In this document: positions 14,857 to 21,433 of the stretch, piece by piece
How the letters are laid out: the number at the start of each line of letters is the position of its first letter
How positions within the stretch are numbered: position 1 is the first letter of the stretch
Source of the DNA: an uncultured Sulfuricurvum sp.
GTDB taxonomy: Bacteria; Campylobacterota; Campylobacteria; Campylobacterales; Sulfurimonadaceae
DNA: 22,102 nt
Reading direction: 5' to 3'
NCBI RefSeq assembly: GCF_937936435.1
Contig: NZ_CALDDG010000132.1
Span: forward strand, 1-22,102
Translations under genes and position numbers: made by a program
The notes under the pieces: generated by a model
Database searches by the model: none
The model's input: only the letters and a program-made list of their open reading frames with translations
What the model was told of the DNA's origin: nothing

Positions 14857-15495
14857 TTACAAAATAATCTCTATCAGCTCTTCGGGTTTGGAAGCGACAT
14901 GATCCCCTGCACCTTCACGGCTGAATCCCCATCCGGCAAATATACTCTCGATACCGGCGCTGCGTGCCGCTTCGATATCTTTGATATTATCTCCGATCAT
15001 CCAAGCACGATCCGTACCGTTTCGATAGGTATGATAATCGAGGTGCGTATGGAGCATCTGCGGATGAGGTTTCGGTGTCTCTACATTGTCAGCACCGACA
15101 ATGAGATGGAAATATCGGTCCAGATTCAAATGGTGCAACATCCGTTTGGCAAACGTACTCGGAGCATTCGTTGCCACCCCCATAACGACGCCTTCATCGT
15201 CCAGAATTTTCAACAGTTCAGCCACCCCGTCATACGCACGCACGTTTCGGATACATTGATCGTAATAATGCTCTTCAAAAATCGCTTTGGCACTCTTTTC
15301 ATAAAGCTGCGTACCGTAAAAAACCGATGCAAGATTGCGAGTGGGTGCATTAATGGCATCGACCACTTCTTGTACCTCCAAAGGAGGAAGTGTGTAATGT
15401 ACGCCACGTACATAGTTGATCGAGAGGGTAATATCCAACCCTGAATCGATCAGTGTGCCGTCCATATCAAAAAGTGCAATTTTTTTCATTGTCAT
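14857..15495 (-). CDS. HAD-family phosphatase (phosphoglycolate phosphatase-like)
   Basis: A 212-residue cytoplasmic haloacid-dehalogenase hydrolase. Motif I is DMDGT with nucleophile Asp10 and acid-base Asp12. Motif II is the TN of GVATNAP, motif III the lysine of ETPKPHP, and motif IV GDNIKDIEAARSAG. A helical cap domain lies between residues about 18 and 85, placing it in subfamily IA with phosphoglycolate phosphatase (Gph), beta-phosphoglucomutase and pyrophosphatase PpaX-like enzymes. The substrate cannot be decided from sequence. Its ATG overlaps the hemH stop (ATGA), so the two are translated together. A second in-frame ATG two codons later is possible. Confidence 0.88.
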   Translation of the reverse strand: MTMKKIALFDMDGTLIDSGLDITLSINYVRGVHYTLPPLEVQEVVDAINAPTRNLASVFYGTQLYEKSAKAIFEEHYYDQCIRNVRAYDGVAELLKILDDEGVVMGVATNAPSTFAKRMLHHLNLDRYFHLIVGADNVETPKPHPQMLHTHLDYHTYRNGTDRAWMIGDNIKDIEAARSAGIESIFAGWGFSREGAGDHVASKPEELIEIIL

Positions 15496-16439
15496 TTCAT
15501 TTTTGTATACAGTTCGCTTAATGTTTTAACAAATAGCGAATGGTCGTTCGGACATAGGCAAACACGATAATCCCGATACCCCAGTTCATGAGCGATTTCG
15601 GCATATTCCATGCTGAGTTCGTAATCGGTCTCCGAATTATCGATCGTAAACGCTATCGGAAAAATAAGCACTTTTTTAGATGAAATACTTCGGAGCATTG
15701 TTTCTAAAGACGGCTCCAGCCATTTCATAGGACCCACTTTGGACTGATAAGCCAAATGTATCGCATTAAAGGCGATACCCTCTTCTTGCATCAGCGATTT
15801 CAGGATCTCAACATGGGCGATAACATGGCGTTGATACGGATCACCCTCATCGACGATTTTTTGGGGAAGTCCGTGTGCCGAAAACACGAGATCGAACTCT
15901 TCGCTTTTTGCGTCGCCTATCGCCTCTTTGATCCGTTCCAGAACACATCGGTTGTAATTCGGATCGGCAAAAAAATGTTTGATCTCGCTCATAATGGCAT
16001 TCCACCCGATACGATGGGCCGTTGCCTCGAAATCATCGAGAGAAGATTGGGTCGTCGTACTCGAGTATTGCGGATACAGAGGGATCAAATAAACTTTCTC
16101 GATTCCCATCTCTTTAAGCCTGCCGCACACCTCTTCTGCCATGGGGGGAGTATAACGCATCACAAAATCCACCGTGACATCCGCTCCTACTTCATCTTGC
16201 AATTTCGCACACAATGAACGGGTATAATCGACCAGTGGAGATTTCCCGCCAATTTGCCGATATATCTCCTGTGACTTTTCCGTGCGTGAAAAAGTGATTA
16301 TCGCAGCGATTAATCGGCGCAGGAGTTTGCTTTTCGTCCGTATTATATAAGGGTCGTTAAACATATTATGTAAAAAAATCTCAACCTCGTTGAGATTGTT
16401 GGGACCCCCCATATTGAGTAGTACGATCGCTTCTTTCAT
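15492..16439 (-). CDS. hemH: Ferrochelatase HemH
   Basis: Inserts ferrous iron into a porphyrin to complete haem synthesis; a peripheral inner-membrane or cytoplasmic enzyme. The 315-residue protein has the N-terminal LLNMGGP (8-14). The metal-site histidine is His189 in FSAHGLPQ, and the partner glutamate Glu270 is in DNSETDYEL. AYQSKVGPMKWLEPS, the family's conserved segment between these, is also intact. The family divides into protoporphyrin and coproporphyrin ferrochelatases; sequence alone does not say which this is, though a Gram-negative lineage would suggest the protoporphyrin route. The ribosome binding site is weak. It is the first gene of the long minus-strand run, and a TATAAT-like element lies 62 bases upstream. 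Confidence 0.95.
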   Translation of the reverse strand: MKEAIVLLNMGGPNNLNEVEIFLHNMFNDPYIIRTKSKLLRRLIAAIITFSRTEKSQEIYRQIGGKSPLVDYTRSLCAKLQDEVGADVTVDFVMRYTPPMAEEVCGRLKEMGIEKVYLIPLYPQYSSTTTQSSLDDFEATAHRIGWNAIMSEIKHFFADPNYNRCVLERIKEAIGDAKSEEFDLVFSAHGLPQKIVDEGDPYQRHVIAHVEILKSLMQEEGIAFNAIHLAYQSKVGPMKWLEPSLETMLRSISSKKVLIFPIAFTIDNSETDYELSMEYAEIAHELGYRDYRVCLCPNDHSLFVKTLSELYTKMK

Positions 16440-16500
16440 GTCGCTTGTTATCCGTCTGTTTTTTGAGAAAGTGTACCATAACGAAGCGTTAAATTTTAGT

Positions 16501-16506
16501 ATTATA
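16501..16506 (-). promoter_or_regulatory. Candidate -10 element of hemH
   Basis: TATAAT on the minus strand in the AT-rich 126-base divergent gap, 62 bases before the hemH ATG. No clear -35 is visible, as is common for promoters in this bacterial class. Confidence 0.35.
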
Positions 16507-16529
16507 AAAAAAACTAAAGCTTTATATTC

Positions 16530-16535
16530 TATAAT
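16530..16535 (+). promoter_or_regulatory. Candidate -10 element of the NlpC/P60 gene
   Basis: TATAAT in the context TTCTATAATAGG, 31 bases before the ATG at 16566 and just upstream of the AGGAGG ribosome binding site. The region 5' of it is a run of A and T with no clear -35. A ten-base palindrome, TAAAGCTTTA (16515-16524), lies immediately upstream. Confidence 0.5.
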
Positions 16536-16565
16536 AGGTCAAGAAAAGAAATTTTAGGAGGCGTA

Positions 16566-17357
16566 ATGACGGTAAAGTGGACACTCATACCCCTCATTTT
16601 ATTGACATTCAACGCTCAAGCCGAATCGCAAAGGCGTGAACCTTCTTTACTTCTTGAATACGAAAGAGAACTCAAAAAAAACAATGATTCTCTTAAAAAC
16701 GATGAAAATCCGTTTTCCAAACATCCTACAATTACTTCCGTATCCAAACCGACTCCGCCGACCGTTCCTGTCGTCAATGCGGTCACGATGAATGAACCCG
16801 TATCCAAAAAACCGCTTTATGACAACGATGATATCGGTAAAGATGCAAATCCATATATCATCGTCAAAAAAACGGCTCCGATCGCATCTGCTACAACCTG
16901 TCCTGATCCTGTGCCTGCCGATTCTGAGAGCGATCAGCCGCATAAAAGCATTATCAAACATTTGAGCAATGTGAAAGAGAAATTATTGAGTAAAGCCAAA
17001 GAGTTTTTAGGAACTCCTTACGGTTTCGGCGGAAAAGACGGCGATAAAACCGATTGTTCCGGTTTTACGCGGCAAGTGTATCAGCAATTCGGCGTATCGC
17101 TGCCGCATAGCGCAGCCGAACAAGCACAGCTAGGTGAAAACGTCGATCCGAACGATTTACAAGTCGGCGATCTCCTCTTCTACCGCACCTACAAATCCGA
17201 TCCGTCTCATGTTGCGATTTATGCCGGAAACGGACAAATCATTCACGCCTCATATGCGGCAAAAAAAGTACAGTACGATTCAATCGATAAGGGATACTAT
17301 AAACAACGTTTCATGTATGCAAAACGTCTCGCACTTAACTCTGAGTACGACGAATAG
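16566..17357 (+). CDS. Secreted NlpC/P60 cysteine peptidase
   Basis: A 263-residue exported protein that probably cleaves peptidoglycan stem peptides (gamma-D-glutamyl-diamino-acid bonds) in the periplasm. Residues 1-19 are a typical signal peptide ending AQA, with cleavage before Glu20. There is no lipobox cysteine. Residues 20 to about 135 are a low-complexity linker rich in Pro, Lys, Asp and Thr. The NlpC/P60 domain occupies about 140-260, with catalytic Cys164 in TDCSGF, His215 in PSHVAIY and a third polar residue His227 in IIHAS. The motif LGTPYGFGG and GDLLFY are also typical. The start has a near-perfect AGGAGG. It is separated by nine bases from the next gene, whose ribosome binding site overlaps this stop codon. 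Confidence 0.93.
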   Translation: MTVKWTLIPLILLTFNAQAESQRREPSLLLEYERELKKNNDSLKNDENPFSKHPTITSVSKPTPPTVPVVNAVTMNEPVSKKPLYDNDDIGKDANPYIIVKKTAPIASATTCPDPVPADSESDQPHKSIIKHLSNVKEKLLSKAKEFLGTPYGFGGKDGDKTDCSGFTRQVYQQFGVSLPHSAAEQAQLGENVDPNDLQVGDLLFYRTYKSDPSHVAIYAGNGQIIHASYAAKKVQYDSIDKGYYKQRFMYAKRLALNSEYDE

Positions 17358-17366
17358 GAGTCTGTT

Positions 17367-17831
17367 ATGTCTGCACTCTATTCCGTTCTTGATAAACATT
17401 GGCTCTGGAAAGAGATTTATACCAAACTCGATATCTCATCTCCCGCTTATCAATATTGGAATAACAGCCGTCATATCAAACTCAATCGATACGTTTTTCT
17501 CGAAAAAAATACCCTTCCCGCCAAATATGCCCATATCGAAGAAAATCTGACCGATCTTTCAGGTTATCTTCCGACCCAATACGCCGCAACACAGCTCGGC
17601 ATCGACAATCATATTTTCAGCTACAAAAAAATGCGCCTCTACAATCAATTTGAATACAAATTTGTCAACGATATTAAATTTGTCAATATAAAACGTTTTT
17701 TTCTTGAAAACGGTATTAAAATAGAGAAAAACAGCTATGTCCATCTTGCACGACTGGATGAATTAATCATTACGCCGGACGCACGTTTTTACCGAATCGA
17801 TAACAATTACGGAATGGTTGTCTACGACTGA
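17367..17831 (+). CDS. Unrecognised small protein coupled to the NlpC/P60 gene
   Basis: A 154-residue protein of no family known to me. It has no signal peptide or membrane span. It is rich in Tyr, Asn, Lys and Ile, with repeated aromatic-basic patches (IFSYKKMRLYNQFEYKF, RFYRIDNNYGMVVYD), and looks compact and globular. The AGGAG ribosome binding site overlaps the TAG stop of the upstream peptidase gene, and the ATG follows six bases later. The two are therefore probably translated together. Its stop is eight bases from the end of the convergent GGDEF-EAL gene, leaving no room for a separate terminator. Association with peptidoglycan or envelope maintenance is inferred from the neighbour only. 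Confidence 0.75.
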   Translation: MSALYSVLDKHWLWKEIYTKLDISSPAYQYWNNSRHIKLNRYVFLEKNTLPAKYAHIEENLTDLSGYLPTQYAATQLGIDNHIFSYKKMRLYNQFEYKFVNDIKFVNIKRFFLENGIKIEKNSYVHLARLDELIITPDARFYRIDNNYGMVVYD

Positions 17832-17839
17832 TTTTTGAA

Positions 17840-19894
17840 TTACAGCATCAACGGCAATGTCGGTCTGCCGAAAAGATACCCTTGAAAATTTTCACATCCG
17901 AGTTCGACCAGTTTTTCATACTGTTCGCGTGTTTCAACCCCTTCTGCAATAACTTCCAAGCCAAATTTCTGACCGATGGAAATGATCGTTTCGACAATGA
18001 TAACGTCGTTTTCATCGGTTGTTAGATCACGGACAAACGACTGATCGATTTTCAATTCATCGATCGGAAGTTGTTTGAGATACGACAATGACGAATACCC
18101 TGTTCCGAAGTCGTCGATAGAGAGGCTTAACCCCATATTTTTCAGACGATTGATTTTTATTAATGCTTCATTCGTATTTTTTATTAACAAGCTTTCTGTC
18201 AATTCAAGACGTAATTGTTCTGCAATAACATCATATTCGTCGATAATCGACTCTACCATATCCACAAAATTCTCTTTTTCAAACTGCTTGTAGCTGACGT
18301 TGACGGAGATGCGCCAAGAGTGCTTGATCGGATCGTTTTCCCAGACTTTCAGCTGTTTGACCGCCTCGCGCAGAATCCATTCCCCCAGCGGAATGATCAG
18401 TCCGCTCTCTTCGGCCATCGGAATGAAACTTCCCGGTGAAACCAGCCCGTGATCGGGATCGTTCCATCGGAGCAATGCTTCGACTCCTATAATTTGTTCA
18501 TCCCGATTAACCAACACCTGACTCTGATAATACAGAGCCATCGATTTATTTTCAATCGCTTTACGGAGCCGATCGATCATATAGGCTTTGTTTTCAATGA
18601 TCTTTTGAAGTTCGGGATCAAAAAATTTGAAGGTATTGCGTCCGTTAGCTTTGGCATTGTACATTGCGCTGTCGGCATATTTCATCAAATCATCTACCGA
18701 ATGCTCGTCATTCATAAAAAGTGCTATCCCGATACTGGCACTTAGCCGAAAATCATGCTCCATTATCAGATACGGCTTTTGCAATTCCGCCAAAATTTTC
18801 TCCGCTATTACACTGATATGATCGATGGCGGTATCTCTATCTGTCTTATATGTATTCACTAAGACGACGAACTCATCACCGCCCATACGTGATATTGCAT
18901 CGCTTTGACGCGTGACGCTGCATATCCGCTTGGCCGTTTCGATGAGTACCAAATCGCCCGCCTGATGCCCTTTTGTGTCGTTAATCGCTTTGAAATGGTC
19001 CAAATCGATAAAAAATATACCGCCGTAATAATTATGCCTATCATTTTGTTTGATCATTCGATGCAAATATTCCTGAAGCAATGCACGATTCGGCAATTCT
19101 GTCAAAGCGTCGTAATAGGCTAATTTGACGATCTTTTTTTCTTTCTCTTTGATATCGGAAATATCCATCACGGCGGAAACTCTGATATTTTTCCCGCCCA
19201 AAACACAATCGCGTCCTCGCAAGATAGCCGGAAAGGTACTTCCGTCTTTACGAAGCATGTACGCTTCGTAAGGCTCTTGGTTTTCATTATGAATAACACG
19301 TTTTACGAGATCGTGAGATTGCGGAGCAACAAAATCCAATGCATTTTTTCCGATCATTTCACCAATATCGTATCCTAAAAGTTTAGGTGCAACGGTATTG
19401 ACCCGGACGCATTTTTTATAATCATCATAAATGATAAGACCTTCAATGGTCGAATTGCTCAATGCTTCGAATGAACGGATTGATTCATCTCTTTCGTTTA
19501 ATACCTCGAGCTCTAATTTTTTTTGTTCGGTGATGTCGATACCGACCTGGACTTTGGCAAGCGTACCGTTTTTCCATCGGATTATCCGATCATTGAACAA
19601 ATAGTGCCGATTGTTGAGCGTATTGTGGTTTTCCCACTCGAAAGTGGCACCGACAGGATGTACCGTCGGATCGGCAGATTGATGTATCGGACAAAAGGTA
19701 CACGGGATTTCTTGATTTTTTTGCAATACTTTAAAGCAGGTTTTTCCGACGACATTACCGAATTCTTCAATACATTGATTATTAACATACAGGATTTCAT
19801 ATGTATGCAAATCAATAACATATACTAATGCCCCGGTAGAATTGACGATGATTTCCATAGGGTCAAAATTTTCCAGAAGATGTGAAGTGCCCAT
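17840..19894 (-). CDS. PAS-PAS-GGDEF-EAL cyclic-di-GMP enzyme
   Basis: A 684-residue cytoplasmic protein likely to make and/or degrade cyclic di-GMP. PAS 1 covers about residues 10-130 and carries a cysteine cluster (Cys53, then Cys65 and Cys68 in PCTFC). PAS 2 covers about 140-255. The GGDEF domain has an intact active site GGDEF at 338-342 and an intact inhibitory RxxD site at 329-332. The EAL domain has EALLRW from residue 472. Its further metal and catalytic motifs are also present: ISVNVSYKQ, LELTES, SIDDFGTGYSSL, ELKIDQSFV, VIAEGVET and FQGYLFGRP. Both halves therefore look catalytically competent. No membrane segment is seen. Its start lies three bases after the stop of the CZB chemoreceptor gene, so the two are one operon. 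Confidence 0.95.
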   Translation of the reverse strand: MGTSHLLENFDPMEIIVNSTGALVYVIDLHTYEILYVNNQCIEEFGNVVGKTCFKVLQKNQEIPCTFCPIHQSADPTVHPVGATFEWENHNTLNNRHYLFNDRIIRWKNGTLAKVQVGIDITEQKKLELEVLNERDESIRSFEALSNSTIEGLIIYDDYKKCVRVNTVAPKLLGYDIGEMIGKNALDFVAPQSHDLVKRVIHNENQEPYEAYMLRKDGSTFPAILRGRDCVLGGKNIRVSAVMDISDIKEKEKKIVKLAYYDALTELPNRALLQEYLHRMIKQNDRHNYYGGIFFIDLDHFKAINDTKGHQAGDLVLIETAKRICSVTRQSDAISRMGGDEFVVLVNTYKTDRDTAIDHISVIAEKILAELQKPYLIMEHDFRLSASIGIALFMNDEHSVDDLMKYADSAMYNAKANGRNTFKFFDPELQKIIENKAYMIDRLRKAIENKSMALYYQSQVLVNRDEQIIGVEALLRWNDPDHGLVSPGSFIPMAEESGLIIPLGEWILREAVKQLKVWENDPIKHSWRISVNVSYKQFEKENFVDMVESIIDEYDVIAEQLRLELTESLLIKNTNEALIKINRLKNMGLSLSIDDFGTGYSSLSYLKQLPIDELKIDQSFVRDLTTDENDVIIVETIISIGQKFGLEVIAEGVETREQYEKLVELGCENFQGYLFGRPTLPLML

Positions 19895-19897
19895 CTC

Positions 19898-20983
19898 TCA
19901 GCGCTCCAACGGCAATTGGTCTAATAGGCTAAATAATTCTTTGCTTGCTGTTTCGGCGGATTTGAAGTCATTGATGATTTTTGCTGATTCGGTAGGTAAG
20001 CCACTTTTAATGCATTCAACCGCATCGATTATATGATAGTGTACCTGTGTATGCGGCTGAATCAGACTTTTATAACTTTGCGTATGAGAAAAACGTTCTT
20101 TACCGATTCCGTAATCATACCATTGACCTAATCTACACTCATGATGATCGGCAAAATGGGTTGATGTACTGTTATTCATGACTGCGATATATGCATTCGT
20201 TTTAAAAAGCAAATGATCCAATTTGACCAATCCGATAAAAGTATTATCCAACATATGGTCAATAGATAATGCCATTTTTTCGCCATCATCGGCAAAGCTT
20301 TGAAGCGTTGCTTCGAAACTGTTTGTTAATCTTTCCGATTCCCGTGCTATTGCGATCATGGATTCGGAAGAATCTCGAATCGCCGCAGACTCTTGTTTTA
20401 ACGCATTAATCGTTATTTCTACCTCTTTTGTCGCTTTTTGAGTCCGTTCCGCAAGCTTTCGCACTTCATCTGCCACTACGGCAAAACCCCGTCCGTGTTC
20501 TCCGGCACGTGCCGCTTCAATAGCGGCATTGAGCGCCAGTAGATTCGTTTGATCGGCAATATCATTAATAAGCATCATGAGGGAAGAAACATCACTAATC
20601 CCGCTGGTAAGTCTTTGAACACCGCCTGTAGATTCGGTAATTGATGCCATAAGTTTTTGAAGATTATCCGAAATAGCCGATAGACTCTCCCGAGACCCTA
20701 ACGATGAGTTTTTTGCATGGTGCTGCATTATATGAAGCTGTTCGACACTTCCCGAAAAATCTTTTTGAATAATAGGGATATTGTTCGTACAACCCGATAA
20801 AAGCAATTCAATCAATTCTTCCTTAAGAGAAGCCGCTTGGATCTGTTGTTCCTCTTTAGTCGTTTGTTCCATCAGAAGAGAATTATGTATTTCGATTTCT
20901 TTTAATGTTTGTTTCAAATAGCCGTTTTCTTCTTCCAATTCATTCAGTTTATCCGTAAATGATGTTTTATTTTTCCCGAACAT
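19898..20983 (-). CDS. Soluble chemoreceptor with C-terminal CZB domain (TlpD-like)
   Basis: A 361-residue cytoplasmic methyl-accepting chemotaxis protein with no transmembrane helix. Residues about 8-60 form an N-terminal coiled coil. The signalling hairpin spans about 85-245, with the conserved tip EAARAGEHGRGFAVVADEVRKLAERT starting at Glu156. The C terminus carries a chemoreceptor zinc-binding domain: His257 in DHLLFK, Cys283 in HHECRLGQWYDYG, and His311 and His315 in HTQVHYH. H. pylori TlpD has the same layout. CZB domains bind zinc through three histidines and a cysteine, and the cysteine can act as a redox or hypochlorite switch. I chose the ATG at 20983, with AAGGTC five bases upstream, over an ATG 11 codons earlier that has no ribosome binding site. 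Confidence 0.93.
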   Translation of the reverse strand: MFGKNKTSFTDKLNELEEENGYLKQTLKEIEIHNSLLMEQTTKEEQQIQAASLKEELIELLLSGCTNNIPIIQKDFSGSVEQLHIMQHHAKNSSLGSRESLSAISDNLQKLMASITESTGGVQRLTSGISDVSSLMMLINDIADQTNLLALNAAIEAARAGEHGRGFAVVADEVRKLAERTQKATKEVEITINALKQESAAIRDSSESMIAIARESERLTNSFEATLQSFADDGEKMALSIDHMLDNTFIGLVKLDHLLFKTNAYIAVMNNSTSTHFADHHECRLGQWYDYGIGKERFSHTQSYKSLIQPHTQVHYHIIDAVECIKSGLPTESAKIINDFKSAETASKELFSLLDQLPLER

Positions 20984-20988
20984 GAATA

Positions 20989-20994
20989 GACCTT
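20989..20994 (-). promoter_or_regulatory. Ribosome binding site of the CZB chemoreceptor gene
   Basis: AAGGTC on the minus strand, five bases before the ATG at 20983. It decides this start over the in-frame ATG at 21016. Confidence 0.6.
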
Positions 20995-21062
20995 GTATAT
21001 ATAAAATTGTGGACATACGTGTGATTAGATGTATGACATTGTGTTGAGGATTCAGATATATT

Positions 21063-21102
21063 AATCTATAGACTATTTATTTATAGATTGACAATCTATA
21101 GA
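21063..21102. promoter_or_regulatory. Operator-like cluster of AATCTATA half-sites
   Basis: The ten-base AATCTATAGA occurs at 21063-21072 and again at 21093-21102, exactly 30 bases apart. Between them TATAGATT (21082-21089) is the inverse. TATAGATT, GAC and AATCTATA together make a perfect 19-base inverted repeat (21082-21100) with a 3-base spacer. A further partial copy, AATCTAT, overlaps the XRE start codon at 21171-21177. This symmetry is what a dimeric helix-turn-helix protein would bind. The XRE protein encoded at 21176 is the obvious candidate. Confidence 0.6.
21065..21094 (-). promoter_or_regulatory. Candidate promoter of the chemoreceptor/GGDEF-EAL operon
   Basis: On the minus strand, TTGTCA (21094 to 21089) lies 18 bases before TATAGA (21070 to 21065). 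The -35 lies inside the 19-base inverted repeat, and the -10 overlaps the outer half-site. If real, operator binding would block this promoter. The untranslated leader would be about 75 bases. Confidence 0.35.
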
Positions 21103-21105
21103 ACA

Positions 21106-21134
21106 TTGATTCATGGATATTAACGAACTATAAT
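21106..21134 (+). promoter_or_regulatory. Candidate sigma-70-type promoter of the XRE gene
   Basis: TTGATT at 21106-21111 and a perfect TATAAT at 21129-21134 are separated by 17 bases. Transcription would start near 21141, about 35 bases before the ATG. The inverted repeat ends six bases upstream of the -35, a position compatible with autoregulation. Confidence 0.6.
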
Positions 21135-21175
21135 TTAAAGTATTCTTAAGCTAACTCTTATAATAAGGATAATCT

Positions 21176-21433
21176 ATGAGTATATTTAAGAATTTATGTG
21201 TAGCGGACGATGAGGAGGTTCAAGAGTTTATCAAACGGATTGCAGCCAATGTAAAACGAATCCGTTTAGAAAAAGGGGTCACACAACTGGCATTAGCATT
21301 GATGATAGGGCAAAAATCTGCAGCTTTTTATGCGAATGCCGAAAATTCCGCCAAAGACCGGCGATTCAATCTAGAACATCTTTATAAGATCGCCAAAGCG
21401 CTTGATGTCGATGTCACCGAATTTTTCAAATAA
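21176..21433 (+). CDS. XRE-family helix-turn-helix regulator
   Basis: An 85-residue DNA-binding protein with a Cro/C1-type HTH over about residues 20-80. The first helix contains NVKRIRLEKGVTQLALALMIG, and the recognition-helix region follows at QKSAAFYANAENSAK. The final stretch, LEHLYKIAKALDVDVTEFF, is a typical end of a small XRE repressor. There is no additional sensor domain. AAGGAT precedes the ATG by six bases. The upstream half-site cluster suggests it regulates itself and perhaps the divergent chemoreceptor operon. It ends exactly one base before the stop of the convergent FAD oxidoreductase gene. Such regulators are often phage- or toxin-antitoxin-linked, but no toxin or phage gene is adjacent here. 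Confidence 0.9.
   Translation: MSIFKNLCVADDEEVQEFIKRIAANVKRIRLEKGVTQLALALMIGQKSAAFYANAENSAKDRRFNLEHLYKIAKALDVDVTEFFK

Noticed and set aside
14815..15444. 209-codon open frame on the plus strand over the HAD gene
   Set aside because: The minus-strand gene has all four HAD motifs and an ATGA link to hemH; the plus-strand product has no recognisable pattern.
21176..21433. Antitoxin of a toxin-antitoxin pair
   Set aside because: No small toxin gene flanks the XRE gene on either side; the neighbours are a chemoreceptor operon and an oxidoreductase.
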